Assembly (NCBI GenBank): GCA_905221605.1
Contig: CAJNDS010001779.1
Coordinates: 952,646-1,016,645 of the forward strand
Origin: Symbiodinium natans
Taxonomy: Eukaryota > Sar > Dinophyceae > Suessiales > Symbiodiniaceae
Length of the DNA: 64,000 nucleotides
Direction of reading: 5' to 3'
Under the pieces are notes generated by a model, which searched no databases, was not told where the DNA came from, and was given only the letters and a program-made list of their open reading frames with translations. Each line of letters starts with the position of its first letter. Position 1 is the stretch's first letter. Made by a program: the position numbers and the translations under genes. This document shows, piece by piece, positions 46,563-57,600 of this stretch.

Positions 46563-46673
46563 GGTTTAGGGGTTAGGGTTTAGGGTTTAGGGTTTAGGGT
46601 TTGGGGTTTGGGGTTTAGGGTTTAGGGTTTATTGGGTTTAGGGCTTAGGTGCTCGGTAAGACATTTGCCATGG
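46538..46673. other. Telomere-like array flanked by perfect 25-bp direct repeats
   Basis: The 25-mer beginning GTGCTCGGTAAGACATTTGC occurs at 46538-46562 and, identical, at 46649-46673. Between them lie about 86 bp of TTTAGGG/TTTGGGG units. This is what an insertion with target-site duplication, or fill-in repair of a staggered break with telomeric DNA, would leave. Confidence 0.9.
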
Positions 46674-47537
46674 CATGGCACGCTTGGAAGAGGAAAGCCA
46701 AGCCGGGGGGTTCGGGGTTTTGGGGTTTAGGGTTTTTAGGGTTTATAGGGTTTATAGGGTTTAGGATCTAGGGCTAAGGGTTCAGGTTTTTGGGGCTTCT
46801 CGGGTTTAGGGTTTCTCGGGCTTGGGGTTTCTAAGGTTTAGGGGTTTCTAGGGTTTAAGTTAGGGTTTCTAGGGCTTAGGATTTCTAGTTTCGAGGGCGT
46901 GGGCTTAACTTCGAAGAAGATGCACCCACCGCCACCTTGTGAGTCAGCAAAAGCGTGGGTTTTTTGTGTTTTTCAGTTTTCGGGCTTGGGCGGTTTTCAG
47001 ACAGGTACCCACTTTCGGGTCGAAACCTAGCTGAGTGAGACTCGAGCCGGTCAGGGCGGGGGATGATCTACATCAACCCTACAGCCTAAACCCGCAATAA
47101 CCCTAAGCCCTAAACCCTAAACCCTAAGCCTTAAGCCTTAAGCCCTAAGGTTTCGGGTCTAGGGTTTGGGGTTTCGGGCTGGGGTTTGCTCAGGGCTTAG
47201 GACTGTTTAGGTTTCCGGGGTATAAGGTTCAGGGTTTGGGGTTCAGGGCCCGAAAGCTCCCGCCCCCCAACAAAAAGAAACCAAAAAGTTCCGATCTTTG
47301 GCTGAACCCGCCAACGGAGCGGTCTCTCCAAGATCTTCTTGAAGAGCTCTTAGGAGAGCCCCGTAGGCAGCCCTTAAACAGACACGCCCCCCTCCCCGGA
47401 ACAAAAAAGACACAACAGATGGTGGATAGAGAGATAGATAGATACATACTAAGTCTTTACTACGACCATCCGTCAACCCTACGTTTGCAAGTCAAAAGCC
47501 CCAACAATTCCAAAGAATGCTACTCTACTTGCAGGGG

Positions 47538-47924
47538 CCTTAAGGGAGGGGGGTTTAAGGGGGGGGGGTGGATAGGTATTTAGGAAACCTTAGGGAGCCT
47601 TAGGGAGTAGTGGGGAGTATGAGGGAACCTTGGGTGACATACCCCGCTTGAACCCTAAACCCTAAACCCTAAAACCTTAAAACCCTGAAACCCTAAAACC
47701 TTAAAACCCTTAAGCCCTTAAACCCTTAAACCCTAAAACCCTAAAACCCTAAAACCCTAAAACCCTAAAACCCTAAAACCCTAAAACCCTAAAACCCTAA
47801 AACCCTAAAACCCTAAAACCTTAAAACCCTAAAACCCTAAAACCCTAAAACCCTAAAACCCTAAAACCCTAAAACCCTAAAACCCTAAAACCCTAAAACC
47901 CTAAACCCTAAACCCTCCCTTAAG
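47538..47924. mobile_element. MITE-like family F copy split by an octamer array
   Basis: The left part (47538-47647) matches 39336-39425 and the right terminus CTCCCTTAAGGACCC (47915-47929) matches its end. Between them are about 265 bp of CCCTAAA and CCCTAAAA units not present in the intact copy. Confidence 0.75.
47650..47917. repeat. Octamer array (CCCTAAAA)n
   Basis: About 25 CCCTAAAA units with heptamers at the edges, lying within a family F element. A similar octamer array is at 61385-61795. Confidence 0.92.
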
Positions 47925-48555
47925 GACCCTTTAACTTACCCACAGTTTGGTGGCAAACAAGAAAGCCCAAGTTCGGGCCTCAGGCACCGTTTCATCGGGT
48001 TTTGTTCTGAGGCACCTAAACCCTAAACCCTGAACCCCAAACCCCTGAACCCCAAACCCTGAACCCCAAACCCTGGGTCCTAGAGGGTTAGGGCTTTCGG
48101 ATATTGGGCTAAGGGATTTGGGGGTCTGGGGATTTTTTGGGGATTTGGGGATTTGGGGATTGTGGGCTTTTGGCCTTGAGGTGATTTAGGTTTTCGAATT
48201 TGGGTTTAGGGCTTAGGGGTTTAAGGCCTAGGGTTTAAGTCTTAGGGGTTAGCCTGAAGCCCTAAATCCGAGACCCAAGCTCCTACCTGTAGCGGCTTGG
48301 GGTGTGCCATCTCTCCTCATGGGATTCTTACAGGTAGCCTACCGAAAAGAGGTTGGGTTTTTGGGGTTCTTGACCCAGAACCCCGGGAGGAGATCCAAAA
48401 ACCCTAAACCCTAAACCCTAAACCCTAAACCCTAAACCCTAAACCCTAAATCCTAAACCCTAAACCCTAACCCTAAACCCTAAACCCTAACCCCACACCC
48501 TCTGTGGATCCTCCCAAGAGGTCTGGGAAGGTGGAGAAGGCTGAGGAAATGGGGC

Positions 48556-48611
48556 CTTGGTGGGCAGTAGTTCGCGGCAAAGAAAGCCTCAATCTCCCGC
48601 GCCAAGGCCTC
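48556..48611 (-). CDS. M16 exon: EALAREIEAFFAANYCPP
   Basis: Equivalent to r.el..Fh..yYs.n in insulysin, which precedes the M.l.vlG strand. Acceptor AACCCCAG|G; GC donor tentative. The next exon was not found. Confidence 0.65.
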
Positions 48612-51600
48612 CTGGGGTTAGGGTTTAGGGTTTAGGGTTTAGGGTTTAGGGTTTAGGGTTTAGGGTTTAGGGTTTCGGGTTTCGGGTTTAGGGTTTAGGG
48701 TTTCGGATTTCGGGTTTCGGGTTTTGGGTTTAGGGCAAGGTGCCCCTGTTTTGGGGGCTTTACAGGGCTTTGGTCCCCAACCCTAAAAAAGCCCTACATA
48801 TGCCCCATACAAGCCCTATATATGCTCCCGCGTTCCACGTAATCGAACCCCCCCCCCCCTTAAAATGGTATCCCCCCCCCATGGCATCCCCCCCCAAACC
48901 CTGCCTGTTAACCCTAGAAACACCACGGGAGAGGACAGAGAAACCTCAGCCTAAACCCCACACCCTGAACCCTAAGCCCTAAAACCTAAACCCACCAATG
49001 AACGACAGGAGGGAGAAGGGTAAATTCGAAACCTTAGCCGCTTTTTAACCCTGAACCCTGAACCGCAAACTCAGCGCGAACCACAGGGGGGAGAGGGGAA
49101 ACCGTGAACCTACCATTACCCCAAACCTTGAACCCTGATTAAACTCTAAACCCACAATGAACCAATGGACCAGAGAGAAAATCCTGAACTCTACAGCCTA
49201 ACCCTAAACCCCTAAACCACAAACCCATGAACCACAGACCATGAACCACGCGAGGGGGGGTTCCAGTTCGGCGAGGAAGAGTGCGAGGCTCGCCACGTAT
49301 TCTGAGGATTGCAAGTCCAATTTCATGGTGGCAGTATAAGCCGAGTTGATTTGACTTTCATGGCCATCATCAATTGGCCGGGTCTTCTGGTCTGGACCCG
49401 AGCCTTGCACCACTGCGAATCTTCTCACCGCACCCCAGCCGTCGTGACCAAGCAGGTCGCCGACTTGGGACTCAGTGAAGGGACCTTCCAAGTAGCCTGC
49501 CTTGACCTCCTGGGCTGATGCATCCTGCAGCTTTTCGGGGACCCAAAACCCACCATGAACCACAGGGGGCGGGGGATACCATGGGGGGGGCGGAGGGGAG
49601 GGGGGGGGGGGGGTGCGCCTATGATGGCCCATATAAGCCATATGTACGCCCCATACGCCCTGAAAAGCAAGTCCTCCATAAAAAAAAACAAACCATACAT
49701 CCACAGCAGGGGTTCCTTAAGGGCACATTCAACCTGAATCGGATGAGGATTTAGTAGGGTTTGGGGTTCAGGGCTCAGGGCTCAGGGTTCCGGGTTTAGG
49801 GTTTAGGGTTTAGGGTTACGGGTTTAGGGTTTAGGGCTTAGGGGTTCCCTGTAAAGTCTTTTCAAGCCTGGGACCTCTTCCTCAACCGGCTCACGAAGTC
49901 GCACAAGAGCCTAAGGCCCTACTCCAGGCTTGTATAACATATTACATAAGGAAAAAAAGATGTTATAGGTATAGGTGTGCATAAAATTGCCGAAGACTGT
50001 GAGTACCCTAGGTGGCGAATTTTGGAAATTCTTTCGGCTCCTGTCCTACCTAGTGGAGGGAGCCGGACACCTACCCCTATGGCTGTACCCTAAAAGGCCC
50101 CCTGCATTAACACCCTAAACCCTAAACCCTAAACCCTAAACCCTAAACCCTAAACCCTAAACCCACTCCCCCTTTGCCGGTAGCAGGAAGCCTTGGAGGT
50201 CCCATGCAGCGTCTCCAGGTTGCCCGTGTGGAAGCGATGCACGGGGCTGCGCTCCTTGCAGCACAAGGCTTCGCGAGGGTTTACGGGTGGTTCCCTAAAC
50301 CCTAAGCCCTAAGCCCTAAGCCCTAAACCCTAAACCCTAAACCCTTGAACCCTAAACCCGTTTTGCGTCCCCTATATAGTACGGCAGCCTTAGAAGACGG
50401 AACCCAGAACGGGACCCGAATGTAGAGAGCTACCTCCACCTCATGATCCTTCAAGGGGAATATATGAAGCAGGGTTTATATTTCTGTTTATGGCGAGTGT
50501 ATATAAGGTTCCTTTTTAATACTGGTGAGTGTATATATATATATATATATATATTTGGTGTCCTTTTGGGGATACAAGAAATATAAACCTGCTTCATATA
50601 AGTATAGGAGTTTAGGGTGTAAGGTTTAGGTTTTGGGTAGCTAACTCCCTCAATACAAAGGAGTGAGCCTGGCTTGCGAAGGGGGAGGGGGTGTGGGGTT
50701 TGCAATTCCGGAATGGGAGGGCATGTTGGGGTGTGCACGCCATGACGGTCTCAGGTGTAGGCCTCCTCCTCACAGGCATAGATGGTTTAGGGTTTAGGGT
50801 TTCAGGGTTCAGGGTTCAGGGTTCAGGGTTTAGGGTTTAGGGTCTAGGGTTTAGGGTTTAGGGTTTAGGGTTTAGGGTTTAAGTGTACTCTGTAGCCACG
50901 GAACTAGCAAACGCCCTGCCGATGGTGACAACACCTTGTGCCGTGCTCAGCTCATCACTCATTCCTGATCGTTGCTGGTACCTCTTTGCCCAGTAAGCAG
51001 GCGTGCCTGTGGCCAACAAGGGGGCGTGCCTTTGCCCAAAAAAAAGTTTGAGGTTTACATTTACGTGCATGGGCAAGCGTGGTCTGGGGAGTTGGGTTTG
51101 GGTGTAGGGCGTTGGGGGTGTAGTGTGTAGGGTTTTGGGTTTGGGGTTTTGGGGTTTGGGTGTGGGTACAAAATAGTATCCCGTAAAAAGAACCGCAAAG
51201 TAGGCACCCCGATGCTGGGAAACAACCCTGAACCCAAACCATAACTAGACCCTAAACCCTAAACCCTAACCCCTAAGCCCTAAACTCTAAACCCTAAGCC
51301 CTAAACCTTAAACCCTAAACCCAAAACCCAAGCCCTAAGCCCTAAACCCTATCCCTAAACTCTAACCCTAAACCATACATCACACCCCTAGGCCCTACAC
51401 GCCATACCACACCTGTGCATCTACATGTCTCCCGAAAACACCCTAGTCCCTCAACCCTAACATCCTAAACCCCAAACCCCCTAAACCCTAGAACCCTAAA
51501 CCTTAAATGCCTAAAACCCTAAAACCCTAAACCCTAAACCCTAAACCCCAAACCCCAAAACCCAAACCCCCACTTCTCTCTTTGGGGCACTTCTTTGCTG

Positions 51601-54600
51601 CGCGAGGCTCGTCGGCGTGGTGGTTGATGAGGCTGAAGATCCGCCACTCCTCGCGCCGCGCGGATTTCGGGCCTAAGTTTGGGGTTGAAGGTTTAGGGTT
51701 TAGGGTTTAGGGTTTAGGGTTTAGGGTTTAGGGTTTAGGGTTTAGGGTTTAGGGTTTAGGGTTTAGGGTTGAAGAGTTCGAGGTTTGAGGGTTTAAGCCT
51801 TGTTGTTTGGGGTTTAGGGTTTGGGGTTTAGGGTTGAAAAGGCTTTTGGTATGAACAGCACCATCGGCAAGCTCTTCCATCAGCGGTGTTTGGGATTGGG
51901 GTCTATGTTCCTTGAGAGTTGTCGGGCTGTCTGTGTATCACTGTATATGGGTTTAGGGTCTAAGGTTGAGGGTTTTGGGTAAGTGTGGCGGTTTAGGGTT
52001 TAGGGTATGGCGGTCCTGACTGTTCCGGTTCTTCTGGTGCTCACTGTTCACCGCCGAGACCTCTGCAGAAACTCGCGACTCAGGATAGACTTTGGGGCTT
52101 AGGGCTTGGGATTCTCGGATTCTATGTTGCTGGTGGACTAGACCTTGAAAGGGTGTCTGTGTTACTCGTATTAGAGGAGAAGCCCTAAATTCAAAACCCT
52201 TAAAACCCTCAATAGGATCTCCAAAGACATGGGATCCTGTACCTAGACCTCAAGACACCTTCTATGTAGGGTTAAGGGTTTGGGGCCTAGGGTTTAGTAA
52301 TTTTAGGGCTTAGGGTCTAGGCCCCAGGATAGCTTGAGGTAAATTCCTGAATTCAGCGGTACTCCACTAATTCTCCGCGTACCCCAAAACCCTGTAGATG
52401 ACCCATCCCACCCCATAAACCCTAACCCCAACACGACCACCCTAGCTTCTCTGGCCTTTGGCAAAGGGGGGGGGGTTTAGGGTTCAGGGTTCAGGGTTTA
52501 GGGTACTTCTTCTGCTACGCCCCGCCAGTTGCTGTTAGGGAGTGTCCTCGGGAGGGAGCAGGCATGACGGCTCTAGGTTATCCCATACCAGGATGGCCTA
52601 TCAGGCCTTTAAATCCCCATCATGAACCCCAATAAAGGGCCTTTTACGGGGATTAGAGGGAAAAGTAGCAACCCCTCAGCTTCAACCGGAAGCCCTAAAC
52701 CCAATTGGGCACCTCGTTCCAGACCCAAGATGGCTTGAACAGCGGCGCGTGAAAAACATCAGCGTAGCGCTCGAGGCAGTCTTCGAAAGCCTCGCGCGCG
52801 AGCGAGACCCCCACCCACCCAGAACCGTAGAACACAACCCTACTTGGAGGCTCATGGGTACTTGTATGAGTTGCCTCTGGTTACCCTACATTATAACCCG
52901 ACTTGTAAGGACCCAAATGAACCTCCAAGCACAAGCCCAAGACTGTAAACCCTAAACCCTAAACACCCCAAACCCCCTATACCCCCCAAACCCCCCAAAG
53001 CCCCTAAAGCCCCTGAACCCCCTAAATCTCTCCAAGTAGGGGGTTCAGGGCCTGGAGGGAAGCCTTGGATCCCGGGAAGGGGGGGTTGAGAGGCTTCTGA
53101 TGCGCTTTTTGTGAGCGTTCTATGGAGCGTGTGGGATTTGTGGGATTTCTGAATTGAGCTTCTTCACTATGGGGCTTGTGAGGTTTGCACGGGTTGTGGA
53201 GTTTATAGGGTTTGTAGGGTTTGCAGGGGGTTTCTAGGGTTCGTTCAATGACGGTTTGTAGGGTTTACGGTTTGGGCCAGTTTCCGTTGAAACTCTTTGG
53301 GGGCTTCTACCTTTTTGGATCCTTTTTTACCAGGGAATCCTACTAATCTGGGGGTCTGTATTGGGGGTCCACCGTAAACCCTGAACCCTCAACCCTAAAC
53401 CCTTATTTCCTAAACCCTAAACCCTAAACCCTAAACCCCAAACCCCAAACCCTAAACCCTAAACCCTAAACCCTAAACCTACCTTCTCGTTCAAGGAGAC
53501 ATAGTAGACTGTCTGCTCCTCGCGAGGGGCGCTCGGTTCTCCCAAATGTGTGCTCTGGAGTGGCCCACTTGGAGGTTCATGGTACTTGTGAACCAAGTAT
53601 AACAGTACTTATAACCATATTAGGGCACTTAAGGGGCTTATAAGTGCTGTAAGTACGGTGGTACTCATGAACCAAGTATAACTGTACTTATAGCCATATT
53701 GGGGCACTTAAGGGGCTTATAAGTGGGTTAGAAGTACAGTTATAATTGGTGAATAAGTACCATGAACCTCCAAGTACAGCCACCTATTTCGGAAGTAGAC
53801 CTTAGTTACGGCTTCCGGGTGAAAGGGTTGAGGGCTTAGGCGTTTTACCTACAACGGACAGGTTTAGGGTTTAGGTTTCAGGGTGTAGGGGATTTGGGTT
53901 TAGTTTAGGGTGGCGGCTTTCGGACCCTTCGCCAAGCAATCACGCAAGAAGACTGGGTTCCGTGGAGATCAGTGACTCTATTCCGGGATGGCTTTTGCAG
54001 TAGAGTTGTTTTGGGAGCCTGAGCGCCCGAAACCCTGGGCTCAGCGAGGTTGAGCCCCCGGCTACGTGAAGCCCGCGGGGCACATGTAAGTGCAGATAGC
54101 AGGGCCCTAAACCCTAAACCCTAAGCCTCTTGTAGGACCCGCAAATGGCCCAAACGTTAAGCTTCATTACCCCTAAAACCTTGAACCCCAAATTCGACCA
54201 GCTCTGTAAACGCCAAACTGTAAGCCCTCATAAGCCCATAAACTTCGAACCCCGAAAACTATGTAAACAGTGCAAGAACTAAACCCTCTAAATCCTAAAC
54301 CCTGAAAACACATGAGACCCAAAACATGAGCAAACTTCAACATAAATGCTTTAAAGCCCCTGATCTCTTACAATAACGTATAGTGAAACCCCAAGAACCC
54401 TGTGACTTCTGAACCCCAAGAGCCCTACACCCTAAGCCCTACACCCTTACAAACTGTAAAACCCTTAAATACTCTTTCCAAAAACCCCAATCCCCCTTAA
54501 AGCAGACCCTATGAACTCTTTGGACCCTATAAGCCTCTTCAAAACCTGTCAACTCCATCCCTAAAACCTAAACCCTAAACCCTAAACCCAAGAACGAAAA

Positions 54601-57600
54601 AAAAAAAAAAAAAAACAGTTCCGAAGGTCTCCTCGGCAGTGTAGGCATTCGAGAAGCCCCCGCGCTCGGCGAGCCAGGCATCGAATCCTGACCTCCGCTG
54701 TTCCAACAAGTGGTGGTTTAGGGTTTAGGGTTTAGGGTTTAGGGTTTAGGGTTTAGGGTTTAGGGTTTAGGGTTTAGGGTTTAGGGTTTAGGGTTTAGGG
54801 TTTAGGGTGTAGGGTGTAGGGTGTAGGGTGTAGGGTTTAGGGTTTATTTAGGGTTTAGGGTTTAGGGTTTAGGGTTTAGGGTTTAGGGTTTAGGGTTTAG
54901 GGTTTAGGGTTTACGGTTTAGGGTTTAGGGTTTAGGGTTTAGGGTTTAGGGTTTAGGGTTTAGGGTTTAGGGTTTCAGGTTAGGTGTTGGGGTTCTGGGT
55001 TTGGGTCAAAGCAACAGGTGGACGCCATGAAACACCCCCCCCCCCCCCCCTCCCCCCAACCACCCCCCCCACCCCCCCCCCCCTCCCCCCACCACCCACC
55101 CCCCCCCCCCCCACCCCCCCCCCCCCAGCCCCTTGCAACCACATGGCGAATTATGGATGGAGGAACTTATTGTTCTACTATTTGCAGGGTTTAGGGTTTA
55201 GGGCTTAGGCTTTAGGGCTTAGGGTTGAGGGCTATGGGGTTTTACTACTACATGCTTAAGAACCCCCAACAAACACAAGATAATAGTCCAGATAATCATC
55301 CATATACTACCAGTATAAGGAACATGTTTAATCTTTGTACTTAAGCAAACAGTAGCTTGGGGGTTTCTTAAGCGTTTTTCCGTACCTCTTCTAACACAGA
55401 GCCGCATTATTATTAGATTAGGACCAAAGAACAAGAAGACCCAGTACCGGAAGCAAAGACAAAAACCCCAAACCTAAACCCTGAACCACTGCGAGCTAAA
55501 ACCTTAACACCCCTATCCAGGCTTTAGGATGTAGAGTTCACTGGGTGCACCCCCCAAACGCCCCTAAACCCGAAACCTTAACCACCCCTAAACCCTAAAC
55601 CCTAAACCCTAAACCCTAAACCCTAAACCCTAGACCCTAGACCCTAAACCCTAACCCCTAAACCCTAAACCCTAAACCCTAAGCCCTAAACCCTAAACCC
55701 TAAACCCCAAACCCTAAACCCTAAACCCTAAACCCTAGACCCTAGACCCTAAACCCTAACCCCTAAACCCTAAACCCTAACCCTAAGCCCTAAACCCTAA
55801 ACCCTAAACCCCAAGCCCTAAACCCAAAACCCCCAAGGGAGGGCCAGGCTGCTGCTCTGGGAACTTCTCGGAACCCAAGAACATGGCCTCAGCTTGGGGG
55901 TTTAGGGTTTAGGGTTTAGGGTTTAGGGTTTAGGGTTCAGGGTTCAGGGTTCAGGGTTTAGGAATATAGGGTTTAGGGTTTAGGGTTTAGGAATATAGGG
56001 TTTAGGGTTTAGGGTTTGGGGTTTGGGGTTTGGGGTTTGGGGTTTGGGGTTTGGGGTTTGGGGTTTGGGAGTTAGGGGTTTGGGGTTTGGGGTTTGGGGT
56101 TTGGGAGCAAGGTTTGGATTTCAAACACTTTCTCGGAGGCTGTTTGGCCTATTGGCTTAGGCTTTGGCACGCCAAGGGGGCGGTGTTCCCTTAAACCCTA
56201 AACCCTAAACCCTAAACCCCAAACCCCAAAGCCTAAACCCTAAACCCGAAGTGTCGGGTGTTGTGTGGTTTTCATGTTCCAGTCACGCAGCTTGGTCAGA
56301 AACTCTTGCCTGCAGGCTTCAAGCTCCGAACCGAAACGCCCTAAGGACCCTCCCAGGAAAACTTGGCGTGGGCGTAGACAGCGTTCTTGGTTTAGGGTTT
56401 AGGGTTTAGGGTTTAGGGCTTAGGGTTTAGGGTTTAGGGCCACGCAGTCCGGCAAACTGGAGCCCTCCATTTCTGCGGCTGTGCAGCGCTCTAGCCTCGA
56501 AAGCATCCGGAAGTGCTTGAAGACCGATAAACCCTTGAGCCCTAAACCCGTACTAAGCCCTGAGCCCGAAGCCCTAAACCCTAAGCCCTAAACGTAAAAA
56601 CCTAAGCCCTTAGCCCTAAACCCTAGGCCCGAAATCTAAACCCTAAACGTAAAACCTTTACCCTAAAGCCCTAAAGAACTTAAAGCCCTAAGGCCCTTCA
56701 AGCCCTAAAGCCCTCAAGCCCTAGAGCCCTAAAGCCCTAAAGCCCTAAAGCCCCAAAGCCCTAGAGCCCCTGAAGCCCTTAAAGCCCTAAAGCCCTTAAA
56801 GCCCTAAGGCCCTTCAAGCCCTAAAGCCCTCAAGCCCTAGAGCCCTAAAGCCCTAAAGCCCTAAAGCCCCAAAGCCCTAGAGCCCCTGAAGCCCTTAAAG
56901 CCCTAAGGCCCTTAAAGCCCTAAGGCCCTTCAAGCCCTAAAGCCCTCAAGCCCTAGAGCCCCTAAAGCCCTAAAGCCCGAAAGCCCTAAAGCCCTAAAGC
57001 CCGAAAGCCCTAAAGCCCCTAAAGCCCTTAAAGCCCTCAAAGCCCTCAGGCCCTAAAGCCCTAAAGCCCTAAAGCCCTAAAGCCCTAAAGCCCCTAAAGC
57101 CCCTAAAGCCCTCAAAGCCCTCAAAGCCCTCAGGCCCTAAAGCCCTAAAGCCCCTAAAGCCCCTAAAGCCCCTAAAGCCCTCAAAGCCCTCAAAGCCCTC
57201 AGGCCCTAAAGCCCTAAAGCCCCTAAAGCCCCTAAAGCCCTTAAAGCCCAAAATCAGGCAGCGGCATGCTCTGTGAGGTGGGCCAAGCCATCAAAGCCCT
57301 GCGGTCAGGGTTTAGGGTTTAGGGGTTTAAGGGTTTGGGGGGTTTAAGGGTTTAGGGTTTTAGAGTTTAGGGTTTAGGGTTTGGGGTTTGGGGGTTTGGG
57401 GTTTCGGGGTTTAAGGGTTTGGGGGTTTAAGGGTTTGGGGGTTTAGAGTTTAGGGTTTGGGGTCTAGGGTTTAGGTTTAGGGTTTGGGGGTTTAGGGTTC
57501 TGTTGGGGCTTTTGACTCCGGAATCCTTCGACCATGCGGCTAGGGACGACCGTGCAGCGAGGATGCATAGAACCCCAGGCACTATCCCCCTACGACCCTG

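Noticed and set aside
50372-51221. Minus segments HRGAYFAVLFTGYYF, RYQQRSGMSDELSTAQGVVT, RRPTPETVMACTPQHALPF, VEVALYIRVPFW
   Set aside because: They fall inside the intron between M16 exons 51611-51649 and 50192-50254, whose direct join gives the exact family spacing. They could be alternative exons, but there is no support.
52321-52545. Exon-like minus segments FWGTRRISGVPL.. (52321-52405) and TLPNSNWRGVAEE (52506-52545)
   Set aside because: They have tidy AG/GT signals but lie between M16 exons 52713-52790 and 52016-52060, which join directly with insulysin spacing. They show how often chance exons arise here.
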